NCBI GenBank assembly: GCA_016618085.1
Contig: JABLTG010000015.1
Span: 62,001 to 126,000 of the forward strand
Length of the DNA: 64,000 nt
Origin: Neovahlkampfia damariscottae
Lineage: Eukaryota > Heterolobosea > Selenaionea > Neovahlkampfiida > Neovahlkampfiidae
Direction: 5' to 3'
The notes beneath the pieces were generated by a model, which saw only the letters and a list, made by a program, of their open reading frames with translations, had not been told where the DNA came from and did no database searches. Made by a program: the position numbers and the translations under genes. Shown piece by piece: positions 1 through 12,381 of the stretch (position 1 is the stretch's first letter; every line of letters starts with the position of its first letter).

Positions 1-76
1 CTATTTCATTAAAACAACCTCCAGAAACCTTTTCATTTTGCTTGTTTACACCACGGAACCAGTTGAACAAAAACAT
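1..76 (-). CDS. partial gene, N-terminus only
   Basis: The start codon lies at 74-76 on the minus strand and the frame stays open off the left edge for 25 codons (begins MFLFNWFRGVNKQ). A TCCAATCA element sits about 10 nt upstream, as in most genes here. The aromatic and basic N-terminus resembles the start of small GTPases or ESCRT-III proteins, but 25 residues are too few to assign. I treat it as a real 5' end because of the promoter element and the open frame. Confidence 0.45.
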   Translation of the reverse strand, partial: MFLFNWFRGVNKQNEKVSGGCFNEI

Positions 77-182
77 AAAAAAGAAAATGATTGGATGAAC
101 ATAAATTTTCATTTTCCAAATAAATTTATTCAATTTGAACTTTCAAATTTATTCTTCATTCATGAAATTTTGTTTTTAAAAT

Positions 183-623
183 TTACAATAAAAAATGAGT
201 GAGCAATGCACTCAACAATCCACACCCAATTAAAATTGACCAAGTTTTTTTGATAATTTTCCATCTGAATTCAGAATCTTCAATAACAAATTTAGTATGA
301 TTTGTTTTGTGTGCTTGTCCTAAAACTCCTAAAATTTTGATTAATTTTCTGTTGATTTTACCTGCACCTCAAATACCCATTTTTCCTTGTAGATATTGTG
401 TGAAGCAGACTCCTAGAAAGAAAAAGTTGATAAATTTGTGGAATGGATAAATGTAGCCTATTTTGTACGTCACTGTTGTGTAAATTGATAAAATTAAGAA
501 AATCCAAGAAACCATTAGTCTGTATTGTCCTCTGTCTGTTGTTTCATTACAAACATTCTTTGTGAAGTAATCATATAATTGTTCATTTGAACTGTGAGCA
601 TTTACACTGTCGTCAATGACCAT
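183..623 (-). CDS. small multi-pass membrane protein with in-frame TGA or a 15-nt intron
   Basis: The frame from ATG 621-623 gives 84 residues, with hydrophobic segments at roughly 37-55 and 62-78, then meets TGA at 369-371. The same frame reopens for 57 further codons, rich in Lys and ending in a third hydrophobic helix before TAA at 183-185. Removing 362-376 as a 15-nt GT..AG intron joins both halves without a frame change. That is much shorter than any other intron seen here (25 nt or more). Readthrough of the TGA gives the same downstream protein. GGCCAATCA stands about 33 nt upstream of the ATG. I do not recognise the family. If the TGA is a true stop, the product is the 84-residue form. 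Confidence 0.55.
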
Positions 624-939
624 CGGATAAATTCGGAGAAAAAAACTGAACTCATTGATTGGCCAAGATTCACTTAAAATTGGTTCTTTTTTTGAAAGAA
701 ATTTTGATGTTGTCGGATTTGAAGTGGCCTTTGTGTGTCGGTTGGGTTTAGCTTCAAATTGATATCATTTTTGTTCTTTTCACGAATTGATCTTCGTTTG
801 ATGTTGATTAGTTTTTAAATGAGGTTCAATTCACTGCAGTTTTTTTAACAATACAATCATTGAAATGATAAATTGGAGATAAATAAAGAAAAAAATTCTT
901 TTTCGAGATAAATTTGTCGATTTTCATTGTTCAACAAAA
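624..939. other. intergenic region between divergent genes
   Basis: Divergent intergenic stretch of about 316 bp. It carries GGCCAATCA near 656-664, the likely promoter element of the minus-strand gene. I see no RNA gene or further coding signal in it. Confidence 0.5.
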
Positions 940-2455
940 ATGATTGGTCAGAACCAAATCGATTTACAGAACGGAGGTGTTGTTTTTGATTCTTCACAAA
1001 CATTGAAATCCAACCTTAATTCAATAATAGAACTTCAAAAAATAATTTCAACTTCATTTGGACCAAATTCTTCTGATAAATTATTTCAAGATAAAGATTC
1101 AGAAGTTTTTTTATCAAATGATGGTAATTTTTTTGTTTTTTCTTTTAAAAAATAATAGGAGCTACTATAGTAAAATGTCTAAAAATCCAACATCCATGCG
1201 CCAAGTTATTTGTAGACTTAAGTTCAACTCAATCCAAAAAATTTGGTGATGGAACCACAACTGCAATGTTATACTCATCAGAATTGTTAAAAATAAGTTA
1301 TGAATTGGTTCATAAAGAAAATTATTCAATCGAAGAAATTTCAAAAAAGTTTCACCAAGCAAAGCAAATGTCCATAAAATTTTTGAAGGAAAACTCAAAA
1401 AAGTTGAATCAAGAAATTTTGTTAAACGCAATTAAAACAGTATTAATTTCAAAACAAATACGATATGAAATTGATTTATTCACAAAATTGATGCTTGACG
1501 CTGTAAAAGAGTCTCAAATTCAGGAGAATATTGAAGTTATGAGTTTGAATGGAAATTTAAAAGAGTCTGAATTGATTGAAGGATATTTATTATATCATAA
1601 AGATATTGATTATTTTGAAGCTAGAAAAGATGCCAAAATAGCTTTTGTAAACATTCCAATGTTTAAATCTTCAACTCATTTACAATTCGAAAATAGTGAT
1701 TTTATTGCTCTACAAGATGAATTAATTGAAATAGAAGCTGATGTGATATTATGTACAAGAGAATTTCCGTATGAAGAATGTAGTTTCACAAACCAAAATG
1801 TTCTGATTTTTGAACATATTGATGAAGAAGTAATTGAAAAAATTTCACACAAATTTCAACTTCCAATAAGCAGATCATTGAAAATATTAGACATATTTAC
1901 ATGTCAAAATATGAAGTATTATGATAAAAATCATTTCATTTTAAATTTTTCTCAACAAAAAATTTCAACAATTTTGGTGAAAGCTGCTTCATTCAGTTCA
2001 CAAGAAGAAGGTAAAATAAACATAATATATTAATTTCTTAAAAAATAGCACAGAGAGTGATTGATTACTGCATCAAACTGATCCTGAATTCCAGTGAATT
2101 GGTCGTATCAGGTGGTGGAGCAATTGAAATAGCACTCTACAAAAATTTGAGAAATTTCTCAAATGATAAAGAAGATGAAATTATTTTCAATTTTGCAAAG
2201 ATGTTTTTAATTGTTCCTAAATTATTATTAGAGAGTTGTGGATTGAATATTTACGAAAACATGAACATATTAAAGGAAACTTCAAATTCAAAAATGATTG
2301 GAGTAAATGCAACAAAAAAAAAGTTAATGGATACTTTGGAAAATGGCATAATGGATTATGTAGATTCAAAGATATCAATCATAGAATTATCTATTGAAAC
2401 AATTTTGATGATTTTAAAAATTGATCAAATCATTTTTTGTGGACAAACAAAATAA
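940..2455 (+). CDS. highly divergent CCT/TRiC chaperonin subunit
   Basis: Three exons (introns about 1124-1158 and 2011-2048) give about 480 residues, shorter than the usual 530-560 of cytosolic chaperonin subunits. CCT hallmarks are present in order: a GPN..DK loop near the N-terminus, SNDGATI, an IQHP.AK segment, the ATP-binding GDGTTT, and VSGGGAIE near the C-terminus, where the family has V.GGGA.E. An Asp at the usual hydrolysis position (RVID) is kept. The middle (apical) part is poorly conserved and short. CCT subunits form the eight-member ring that folds actin and tubulin. Which subunit this is cannot be decided by eye; gamma, eta and zeta each share pieces. It may be a fast-evolving CCT subunit or a specialised chaperonin-like protein. 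Confidence 0.75.
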
Positions 2456-2571
2456 CAATCTCTGATCGTCATAAGAATTTCTGTTGTTGCTCCACATGAA
2501 AATTAAAGGTTATTCACTAGTTAATTAATCAATATATTAAAGTAAAATTCTGTTTTGTTGAAACAAAGATT

Positions 2572-5507
2572 TTATTCATAATCAACCCCTTGATAAACAA
2601 ATGGAGCCCAATGATATGTGGATAGATATTTAATACTCTTATCAGATCGGATTTTTTTCATTGAATAATTCAATGAATTTGGGATGGAACCTTTGACTTC
2701 TATGGTTAATTTCTATGTGATTAATTAATTCTAAATTCAACTTACTTCATAAAAATTTTTCATAAATTTCAGTGTGGTTGCCGAATCAACACTCCAAAGA
2801 CTTCCAATGACATTTGTAACTCCAATTTTTTGAAGTTGATACATGAATCCAATATTTCCTTCAGACAAGGTAAATGTGCCTAGAGATGACTCACAAGAAC
2901 TTAAACATACTAGTTGTGTATCACTGAGTTCAATTCCATTTTCTTCCAATTCATCAGAATTAAAAAGGTGTTCATCACTTTCTAAATTTTCTTGAAATAA
3001 TTGCATCACTCCAGAAGATTTTGAGTTCTTTGATGAATGATTTTTTGAATGACAGGAAAAATGAATCACTGTCCAAGGTTCTTCAACTATTTTTTTTAAT
3101 ATTTTTGGTTTTGTGCAATCTTTTCCTTTGATTGAAACTATTTGATCTTTGGAATATTTTTGTAGTAATATTTTTTCAATTTCATCAACTTCTTTTTCAC
3201 AAAAAATATTTCCGTTTTCCATATCTTTCAAGTTATCCACACCAATCAATAAAAATCTAATACTTTTTTTCTTTTGATCTAAATATTTGTTTACAAGAAT
3301 GTCGATATTGAAATTTGGAATGAGATGAATTTTAGGTACAATATCTATTAAGAATTCATTTGAATTCTTTTTTTTCAGTGCTGAAAATGGAACATTGCAA
3401 ATACTTTCATGTGGAAGGATTGAAATGCACTTTTCTTGTTTGAAATATTTTTCAATTGGAGATAATAAAAATTCATAAAGATGCTCATACAATTCATTAG
3501 TTTTTGTGATAGGATAGTTCTCTAATTCATCAATTTTTGTTTTTTCATTGAATTCTTGCCAATATTTCTTCTTGTAATCTTTGTCAACTAAACCCAACAC
3601 ATTTTCTGCTTGAATGCTAAATTCATCAATATTACTGTCTGATGCATAATTTTTTGTTGAATTTGAACTTGAATACAATTTTTTTTTATTTAATTTATCG
3701 AATGTCCAGAAATCATAATTGTTTAAACTCAGCTCTTTCACTCTCCGAAAAGCGTTCATTGCCTTCTTTGCTTTTTCTTCTGCTACTGTTTTATCAACAG
3801 GCATTTTGATAATAATAAAATCTAAAACTTCATTATTTTTGACGACCCAGATCATCAAATTTTTGTTTTCTAATCCGTCAATATAATTTATTCTGTAAAT
3901 AACACACAATCCTCTCATTGCTGTATTACCAAGATTGGAAAACATTGCAGTACCAATATTATCTTTCAAGACTTGTAATGATTTATCTTTGCATTTTGAA
4001 TATATCTCAAGTTTCAATGCAAAATTGTCGTAAAATAAATCATTCAACTGAATTTGATTTTTTCTTGGAACCAAAAAATCTGAAAGATTAATCTTGTTGA
4101 GATATTCAAGAGAATTTTCATAATCTTCCAATTTAAAATATATTCTCCCAATGTCGACGAATACTCTTTGTTGTTCTAATTTATTTGACAGGAGGCTCAA
4201 TGCTTCCAAAAAATACTTTAGTGACATGTTCAGTTCATTTTGTTTTTCCATTGAAATTGCCAAGCCAATAACAGCTTGATACTGGTACTGTAAACCACAA
4301 GGATATTGTTCAAAAATATACAAGATTTTTTTAAACAATATTTCAGCATTTTTCCAGTCACCTAAATGAATTGAAAAAATACCATCATAGAATATCGGTG
4401 ATATTATATATAAAGGATTGTCTAAATCCTGATATATTGATTTACTAGTAACTAATGCAATCAATCCGTTTTCATAATCTTCATATCGATAATAAAGTGC
4501 AGCACGTTGTTCCAAAATGTTTGCAGTCAGTTCCATCAAATTTTTGTTGATTTGAGTGATCTTTGTTGCTATAATGAAATATTTATCTGCCAATATATCA
4601 TTTCCTAATTTTAAATAAAGTTTTCCAATCATGAAATATATATCTGCCTTATTTTCTTCAGTTAATGATCTAAATAAATGATCTAATGCTGTTGTATAAT
4701 TTCCTAAAGATTCAAAAATCAATGCTAAGTGAAAGTGACAGTTTGAAATCCTGTTTGTACAATTAGGTATAATTTGAAACAACTCTAAAGCCATATTACA
4801 TAAAACTGGGCAATTATTCGAAAAAGATTGACCCAACAAACCAATAGATAGAATAATGTTTGAAGCATCCTTTCCAAAAATAAATTCAATTTGATTTGCT
4901 TTCTCTTTTGTTTTTTCAAAGTAATTGTATCCTTCAGAAGTTTTTCCAAGTAAATTGCAACAATTTCCAATTTTTATCAATAATTGAGTATATTCCCATG
5001 AGAAATGATCAAAGTATTTCATCGATTCTAAATAAAAACCCATGGCTCCTTCTAAAGTTTTTGTTTTATCAACATTTGAACAACACTTCTTGTGAAATGC
5101 CAAATCTCCTGCAAACATGAAAGTATATCCATCTGTGAAGTCACACTGATCAAATATATTCTTGACTTCCAATTTCTAAGTTCTGTGTTTAATCATTTTT
5201 TTCAAACTTCTGAAATATTTTTCTTCAATTTTTTTTTAATTTCTTTGTTTCCATTAAATTTCAAAATCCCATTCTCAATTTCAATTTTTAATACAAAAAA
5301 GATTCTAAATAGTGCCGGAGTATACCAAGTGTCTTCAGAAACTTCAAATGTTTCCAACTGAATAAAAAATTAAAAAGAAAAAATTGAAAATACGGGAATT
5401 TGTGACTCTGGTGTTTCAGAAAGCAATTCCAGAACTTTCATTGCATTTTTGTCGTTGTTGAATTTGTTGAATTTCAAAATAAAAACAAGTCTGTCCAGTT
5501 CATCCAT
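2572..5507 (-). CDS. TPR-CHAT domain protein (caspase-like peptidase candidate)
   Basis: Four exons (introns 5358-5393, 5176-5207, 2713-2745) encode 944 residues. The N-terminal two thirds is a run of tetratricopeptide repeats (for example ALDHLFRSL, KYFLEALSLL, ENSLEYLNKI). The last 250 residues match a CHAT domain: an IHFSCHS motif supplies the catalytic His, and CLSSCESSLG followed by GVTNVIGSLW supplies the Cys. The domain ends in YHWAPFV, a typical CHAT terminus that only appears after splicing the last intron. CHAT domains are clan CD cysteine peptidases related to caspases and separase. In bacteria TPR-CHAT proteins act in defence; in animals TTC28 is similar. The substrate is unknown. 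A CCAAT element lies about 27 nt upstream of the ATG, and a divergent gene starts 126 bp away. Confidence 0.82.
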
Positions 5508-5632
5508 TTTGATGTTCAAATCTAATCGCAATATAATTGGACAAGAGAGATATTTATTAAACAAAAATTGAAATTGTTGCTCATTTCTATTCTAATTTTA
5601 GAAAAAAACTACCAATCATCAACTTTAGAAAA

Positions 5633-6826
5633 ATGTTGCCTTCATGTTGGTTGGAATCATTTCTTTCAGAGGAAGACATGCTTCACAAACAAATGTTTCA
5701 AGAAGAAATTCAAGATATACTTTCAAAATACAATATGGATGCAGAACATCACAAACCTGAAGATTTTTTGAGAATTTACACATCAAAACCAATTGAAGTT
5801 GCTTTATTGTTATGTAATTGTTCAAAAAGAATTTCTACAATTGTATTTAATTATCTCCACAATACAAAAAACCTAAAACAACTCAGTAAACAAGGCCCAC
5901 ACAATAAATGGAACAATTCTGATCAAATGAATGAAATATTTGAATATTTATTGAACCATGTTGGAGAGTTGAAAGAAAAAGAAGATATTTCGGTTGAAAG
6001 AATATGTAAATCTTTGAAAAAATTTTTTATCAATGAGAAAAATTATAATATTCCTGAAGATTTATCAGATGATGTTACAATGGATTTGTTGTATGCTATT
6101 CACCTAGAAAGTATCAAAGATGGAAAACAACTTCCAAAAGTGCGTAAAGATGCTCCAATAAATTTTAAGTCAGCCTTGAGAAATGACATCAAAAATTTAG
6201 AAAAAAGATCAACAACAATCGAAACAGAAACTTCACAAAACTCAGAAGGTGATAAAGAAACTTCAAAAAACTTAAATGAACCAAATTGTACTGGAAATTT
6301 GAATATCGCTTCAGGTACTGAAGTATTGATTGCAACATCAACTTTAAATGATGAATTGAAGACCCCTGATTATATTGAATTTGATCAAAAGAACAAAGAA
6401 GCTCTTAAAGCTTTAAGAGAACTCCATGAATATCTAGAAATTTATGATTTATCCATAAATTATTTCAATGATATGGAAACTTACTTCAGTCAAAAAAGGC
6501 CAAGATCTGATGAAGAAAAATATGAAAAAATGAAAAGATTTCATGCAGATTTCATCAATATATTTGGAACAACTGAAATTGACAGTAATTCTTCACAATA
6601 CCAGAAATCAATCAATGATGATACTAAATTCAATAATTTGATAAAAATCGTGAAAAAGATGATGGAATTCAAGGAGTACCCACAATTGGATCAAATAAAG
6701 ATTCCAATAAAATTGAAACAAAAAACAAAAAACATTAGTTGGGATCAATTCTTGGAGGAATGGGACACTGTTGTCGACGATTTTCCCGTGTTAAAATGTT
6801 TATTCCCATTTAAATTCATTGATTAA
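5633..6826 (+). CDS. hypothetical protein, single exon
   Basis: Uninterrupted frame of 397 residues with ACCAATCA about 20 nt before the ATG. The protein is hydrophilic and mostly helical, with a Ser/Thr/Glu-rich linker around 200-235 and no signal peptide or membrane segment. Two all-alpha blocks (about 1-190 and 245-397) flank the linker. I recognise no family. It is divergent from the TPR-CHAT gene, 125 bp away, so co-regulation is possible but not shown. Confidence 0.6.
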   Translation: MLPSCWLESFLSEEDMLHKQMFQEEIQDILSKYNMDAEHHKPEDFLRIYTSKPIEVALLLCNCSKRISTIVFNYLHNTKNLKQLSKQGPHNKWNNSDQMNEIFEYLLNHVGELKEKEDISVERICKSLKKFFINEKNYNIPEDLSDDVTMDLLYAIHLESIKDGKQLPKVRKDAPINFKSALRNDIKNLEKRSTTIETETSQNSEGDKETSKNLNEPNCTGNLNIASGTEVLIATSTLNDELKTPDYIEFDQKNKEALKALRELHEYLEIYDLSINYFNDMETYFSQKRPRSDEEKYEKMKRFHADFINIFGTTEIDSNSSQYQKSINDDTKFNNLIKIVKKMMEFKEYPQLDQIKIPIKLKQKTKNISWDQFLEEWDTVVDDFPVLKCLFPFKFID

Positions 6827-7170
6827 ATTTTATACACGTTGTTTTTTAAGCAAATTTTTTCCAATACATTTATCTTGCAGAGTTTTATCCATAAACTTCA
6901 GGAAAATCCATTATTTTTTGCTGTTTTCAACCCACTATTTCTAGAATAAGGAGTTTAAAAATGATCACCTTCACAAATCAAATTAAAAATACTTATGCTT
7001 ATTTATGCTATTTCAAAGTAAGAATACCTGAATACTCAAAAACAAGATCAAGTTTCAATTTAGGTGTGAATCGATTCATTGGTGGAATAAAGTTTATCCA
7101 ATCAAACTAATTCACACATCAACATGAAGCTTTAAAAGTAGAGAATTTGTAATTTTTTCAAATCTCAAAA
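6827..7170 (+). other. intergenic region with possible short ORF
   Basis: About 344 bp. A TCCAATCA element near 7095 is the only promoter-like signal and lies about 75 nt before the next ATG, farther than usual. A 49-codon frame from ATG near 6961 is open but shows no recognisable protein, so I do not call it a gene. Confidence 0.35.
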
Positions 7171-8658
7171 ATGTCTATTGCAGGTATCACATTCTCAGAA
7201 AATAAATTTCAAACTTTACTCTCACTTGAAGAACAAGGTACAGATATAATTTACCTTGACGAAATGCTTACAATTCTTCAAACTTCCAATTCAAATGAAG
7301 TATCTTTTTCATATGACCATGCTGGTACTATAAAATCAACTAATGAAGAACTTGTTAAACCTGTGTGGACTCCAGAAATTTGCTCTCAAACTTCTTGTGG
7401 TTGGATCTTACGAACAGCTGATGATTTATTGAAACAAAATTTGAAACATTTAACCAATATGACTTATGGAACTCAATTCCTTGAATCTATGACCAACTTA
7501 AAATCAGGTGACTCAATTAAAGTACAATACTCACCAAGAGTAAGTCGAATCAGAATCAAACCAAAAGAAATTGTTTATGAAAAATTTGAAAATAGTATTT
7601 ATGTTTCAGATGTTAAATGGGAAATTGAATTCGACATGAAAACTAAAGAAGGTGTTTTAATTCCAATTCACAATCTTCAAAAGAAGTTGATGGAATATTA
7701 TGAAAAAGAAGTTGAAAATATCACAAAAAAGGATCCTCAACATGCTTATTCTCTTCTTAGAAAAGTTTTTATTGCCCAAGAGCTTGCAAAATTTATTATT
7801 CAAAATAAAATTCCATATCAAAAGGAGAAAGTTAAAAATGTAGTTCCAAATAAGAATACTTCAAATTTCAAATACGAAAATGTAGAAATTACCCTTTGGA
7901 ATGCTAAAGATCAAACTGGAAATTCAGGAGTAATTACCAAACATCCAATGCATGATGGTAGTTTTCACTATTACAACTACAGAAGAGTGCATGGAAATCC
8001 AGATGATTTTCAAATGTGTCCACAATTTGATGAAAATCAAGATGCTCTCAAAGGTTTCAGTATTTCAAAGTTTACCACTACCCATGCTGGATCAGTTGGT
8101 GGTGTCATTCTCAAAGTCTCCAATGAAAACATGAAGGTTCAACCATTTAATTTTCATATTCTTGGTGATCATCGTGGGATTAGAATTCCGCATCTTGACA
8201 AAATTCCATCAACACCAAAAAAATTCAGTTCCGTGAATCTGTTGTCAAGAGTTGAAGGTTGGAAATTTCAATACACCAAAGAAACAGAAGCTTATGTGAA
8301 AGAAGCTAACAAAAGTTTAAATCAACATGAACGAAAAGAAAATATACAAAATTTTCTTGCTAATTTAATATTTACATCTGTTGTTGGTTGGTCTCCATTG
8401 GGACAAGGAATGAAAAATGTGTTAGGTTTATCTTCAAATGCAGCAGCATTTTATGGTGTATTCAAAGAAATCAAAGATTGTCAAGTTCCTATTGATTCGC
8501 AAGTTTATTTCTATCAACAAGAAATTGCTGGAGTGAATTGTGTTACCTCCATAATTGTTTTTGATGAAAAAGGAAATTTTTTATTCGAAAAAACATTTGG
8601 AGAATATATTGGAAATTATACTACTCTTGTTGGCATCATTGATCAAAATGCTAAATGA
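7171..8658 (+). CDS. hypothetical 495-residue protein, single exon
   Basis: Uninterrupted frame from ATG 7171 to TGA, one of the few genes here not ending in TAA. The protein is globular and mixed alpha/beta. It has no signal peptide, membrane helix or low-complexity region. It contains a GWILRTADDLLKQ segment, a basic helical stretch around 170-240 and a Gly-rich AGSVGGVIL motif near 310. I cannot place it in a family. Lack of introns and a well-behaved globular composition leave open an origin by transfer, but codon usage looks like that of its neighbours. Confidence 0.6.
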   Translation: MSIAGITFSENKFQTLLSLEEQGTDIIYLDEMLTILQTSNSNEVSFSYDHAGTIKSTNEELVKPVWTPEICSQTSCGWILRTADDLLKQNLKHLTNMTYGTQFLESMTNLKSGDSIKVQYSPRVSRIRIKPKEIVYEKFENSIYVSDVKWEIEFDMKTKEGVLIPIHNLQKKLMEYYEKEVENITKKDPQHAYSLLRKVFIAQELAKFIIQNKIPYQKEKVKNVVPNKNTSNFKYENVEITLWNAKDQTGNSGVITKHPMHDGSFHYYNYRRVHGNPDDFQMCPQFDENQDALKGFSISKFTTTHAGSVGGVILKVSNENMKVQPFNFHILGDHRGIRIPHLDKIPSTPKKFSSVNLLSRVEGWKFQYTKETEAYVKEANKSLNQHERKENIQNFLANLIFTSVVGWSPLGQGMKNVLGLSSNAAAFYGVFKEIKDCQVPIDSQVYFYQQEIAGVNCVTSIIVFDEKGNFLFEKTFGEYIGNYTTLVGIIDQNAK

Positions 8659-8767
8659 TACTAATAAAAATTACATTTTATCATTTTAATAAAAGAGCAT
8701 CCTGTTTCTTTCAGGTGGCACAATGATGTTTGAATAACAATTTTCTTATCTTTTTGAGAAAGCAATT

Positions 8768-11493
<2,726 letters not shown>

Positions 11494-11580
11494 TTATGGT
11501 GAAACAACAACACAAAAAGACGATTGGTTGATTTATGGTGCTTTTTTATTGGATTAAAAAAAGAAGTGCTCAAAATTAAT

Positions 11581-12352
11581 TTATTTATTTATAGTTTTAA
11601 AATTCTTATCAATTTTTTCATCAACGTATTTTTTCATATCTTCAAATTTGGAATCAATGTAATTTTTGATTTCATTCATTTGATTCTCATTTAATTTTGG
11701 AGTTGCAACTTTATCCATGGAATTATTTACATCCTTAGGATTCATCAAAGATGTCAGAAGTGATTTTGTCATTGGGTCACTCAAGGAACTGGTTGAAACA
11801 TTTTGAATATTTAAATTTGAAAGCATAGACTGAATATTTTTCATATCAAAATCATTATTTTCTAATTTTCTGGGTATATGTTTTTTTACTGTGTCTTCAA
11901 TCATTTTTCCTTCCAAAAAAATACCTCCCAAAAGAAATTCAATTTTACCTTGAATAGAAAAAAACTGTAAAAAGTTAATTGAAAAATAATCAAACCTTAA
12001 ATGTTATTTTTTTAAATGGCTTCGTAATTTTTGAAAATTCAGTCACAAACAATTTTGTTTCTGCTTCGATTTCATGTGCTTTTTTGGTTTCAACATATTC
12101 ATCATCACCAGAATATATCTCAATAGTTTTTGAATTGCTATATATTTTTATACAATCTACTTGAAAAAAAGATGTTTTTGATTCTTTCAATGTTAAAATT
12201 ATTTTGCATCTTTCTTTGTCTTCTTTTAAACTCAAAATGTTGTTTGGTTTTTGTTCTTTTTCATCAATTTTGATGAATTCATAGATTTCTTCAGCTTTTG
12301 AGTTTTCTGTTTTCCAGTTTGTTTCAACAACAAAAACTGAACTGGACATCAT
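11581..12352 (-). CDS. PAAT/C10orf88-like protein
   Basis: Two exons (intron 11965-11995) give 246 residues from the ATG at 12350-12352; an in-frame ATG eight codons upstream is possible. The N-terminal half is a beta-rich domain containing IEIYSGDDEYVET, followed by FSIQGKIEFLLG. The C-terminal part has a short helix (DMKNIQSMLSNL) and a coiled-coil end. This order recalls animal PAAT (C10orf88), an ATPase associated with mitochondrial ABC transporters, which has EVYVGEEYCGT and DLDRVQTIMESM at matching places. The match is by eye only. It diverges from the TPR gene with only 29 bp between start codons and a single shared ATTGG/CCAAT. Confidence 0.5.
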
Positions 12353-12355
12353 TTC

Positions 12356-12360
12356 ATTGG
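12356..12360. promoter_or_regulatory. shared ATTGG/CCAAT element in a 29-bp bidirectional promoter
   Basis: The only such element between start codons at 12352 (minus) and 12382 (plus). It reads ATTGG on plus and CCAAT on minus and lies 3 nt and 21 nt from the two ATGs. Confidence 0.6.
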
Positions 12361-12381
12361 TCCAAAAATATTCCACAAATC

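Noticed and set aside
369-371. Selenocysteine at the TGA of the small membrane protein
   Set aside because: No Cys-homologue context or convincing SECIS-like stem with the AUGA/GA core was seen in the downstream 100 nt.
183-623. Reassignment of TGA to Trp as the explanation for the in-frame TGA
   Set aside because: Clear genes end in TGA with no sensible extension (for example those ending at 47893 and 50770), and all conserved Trp positions in recognised genes use TGG.
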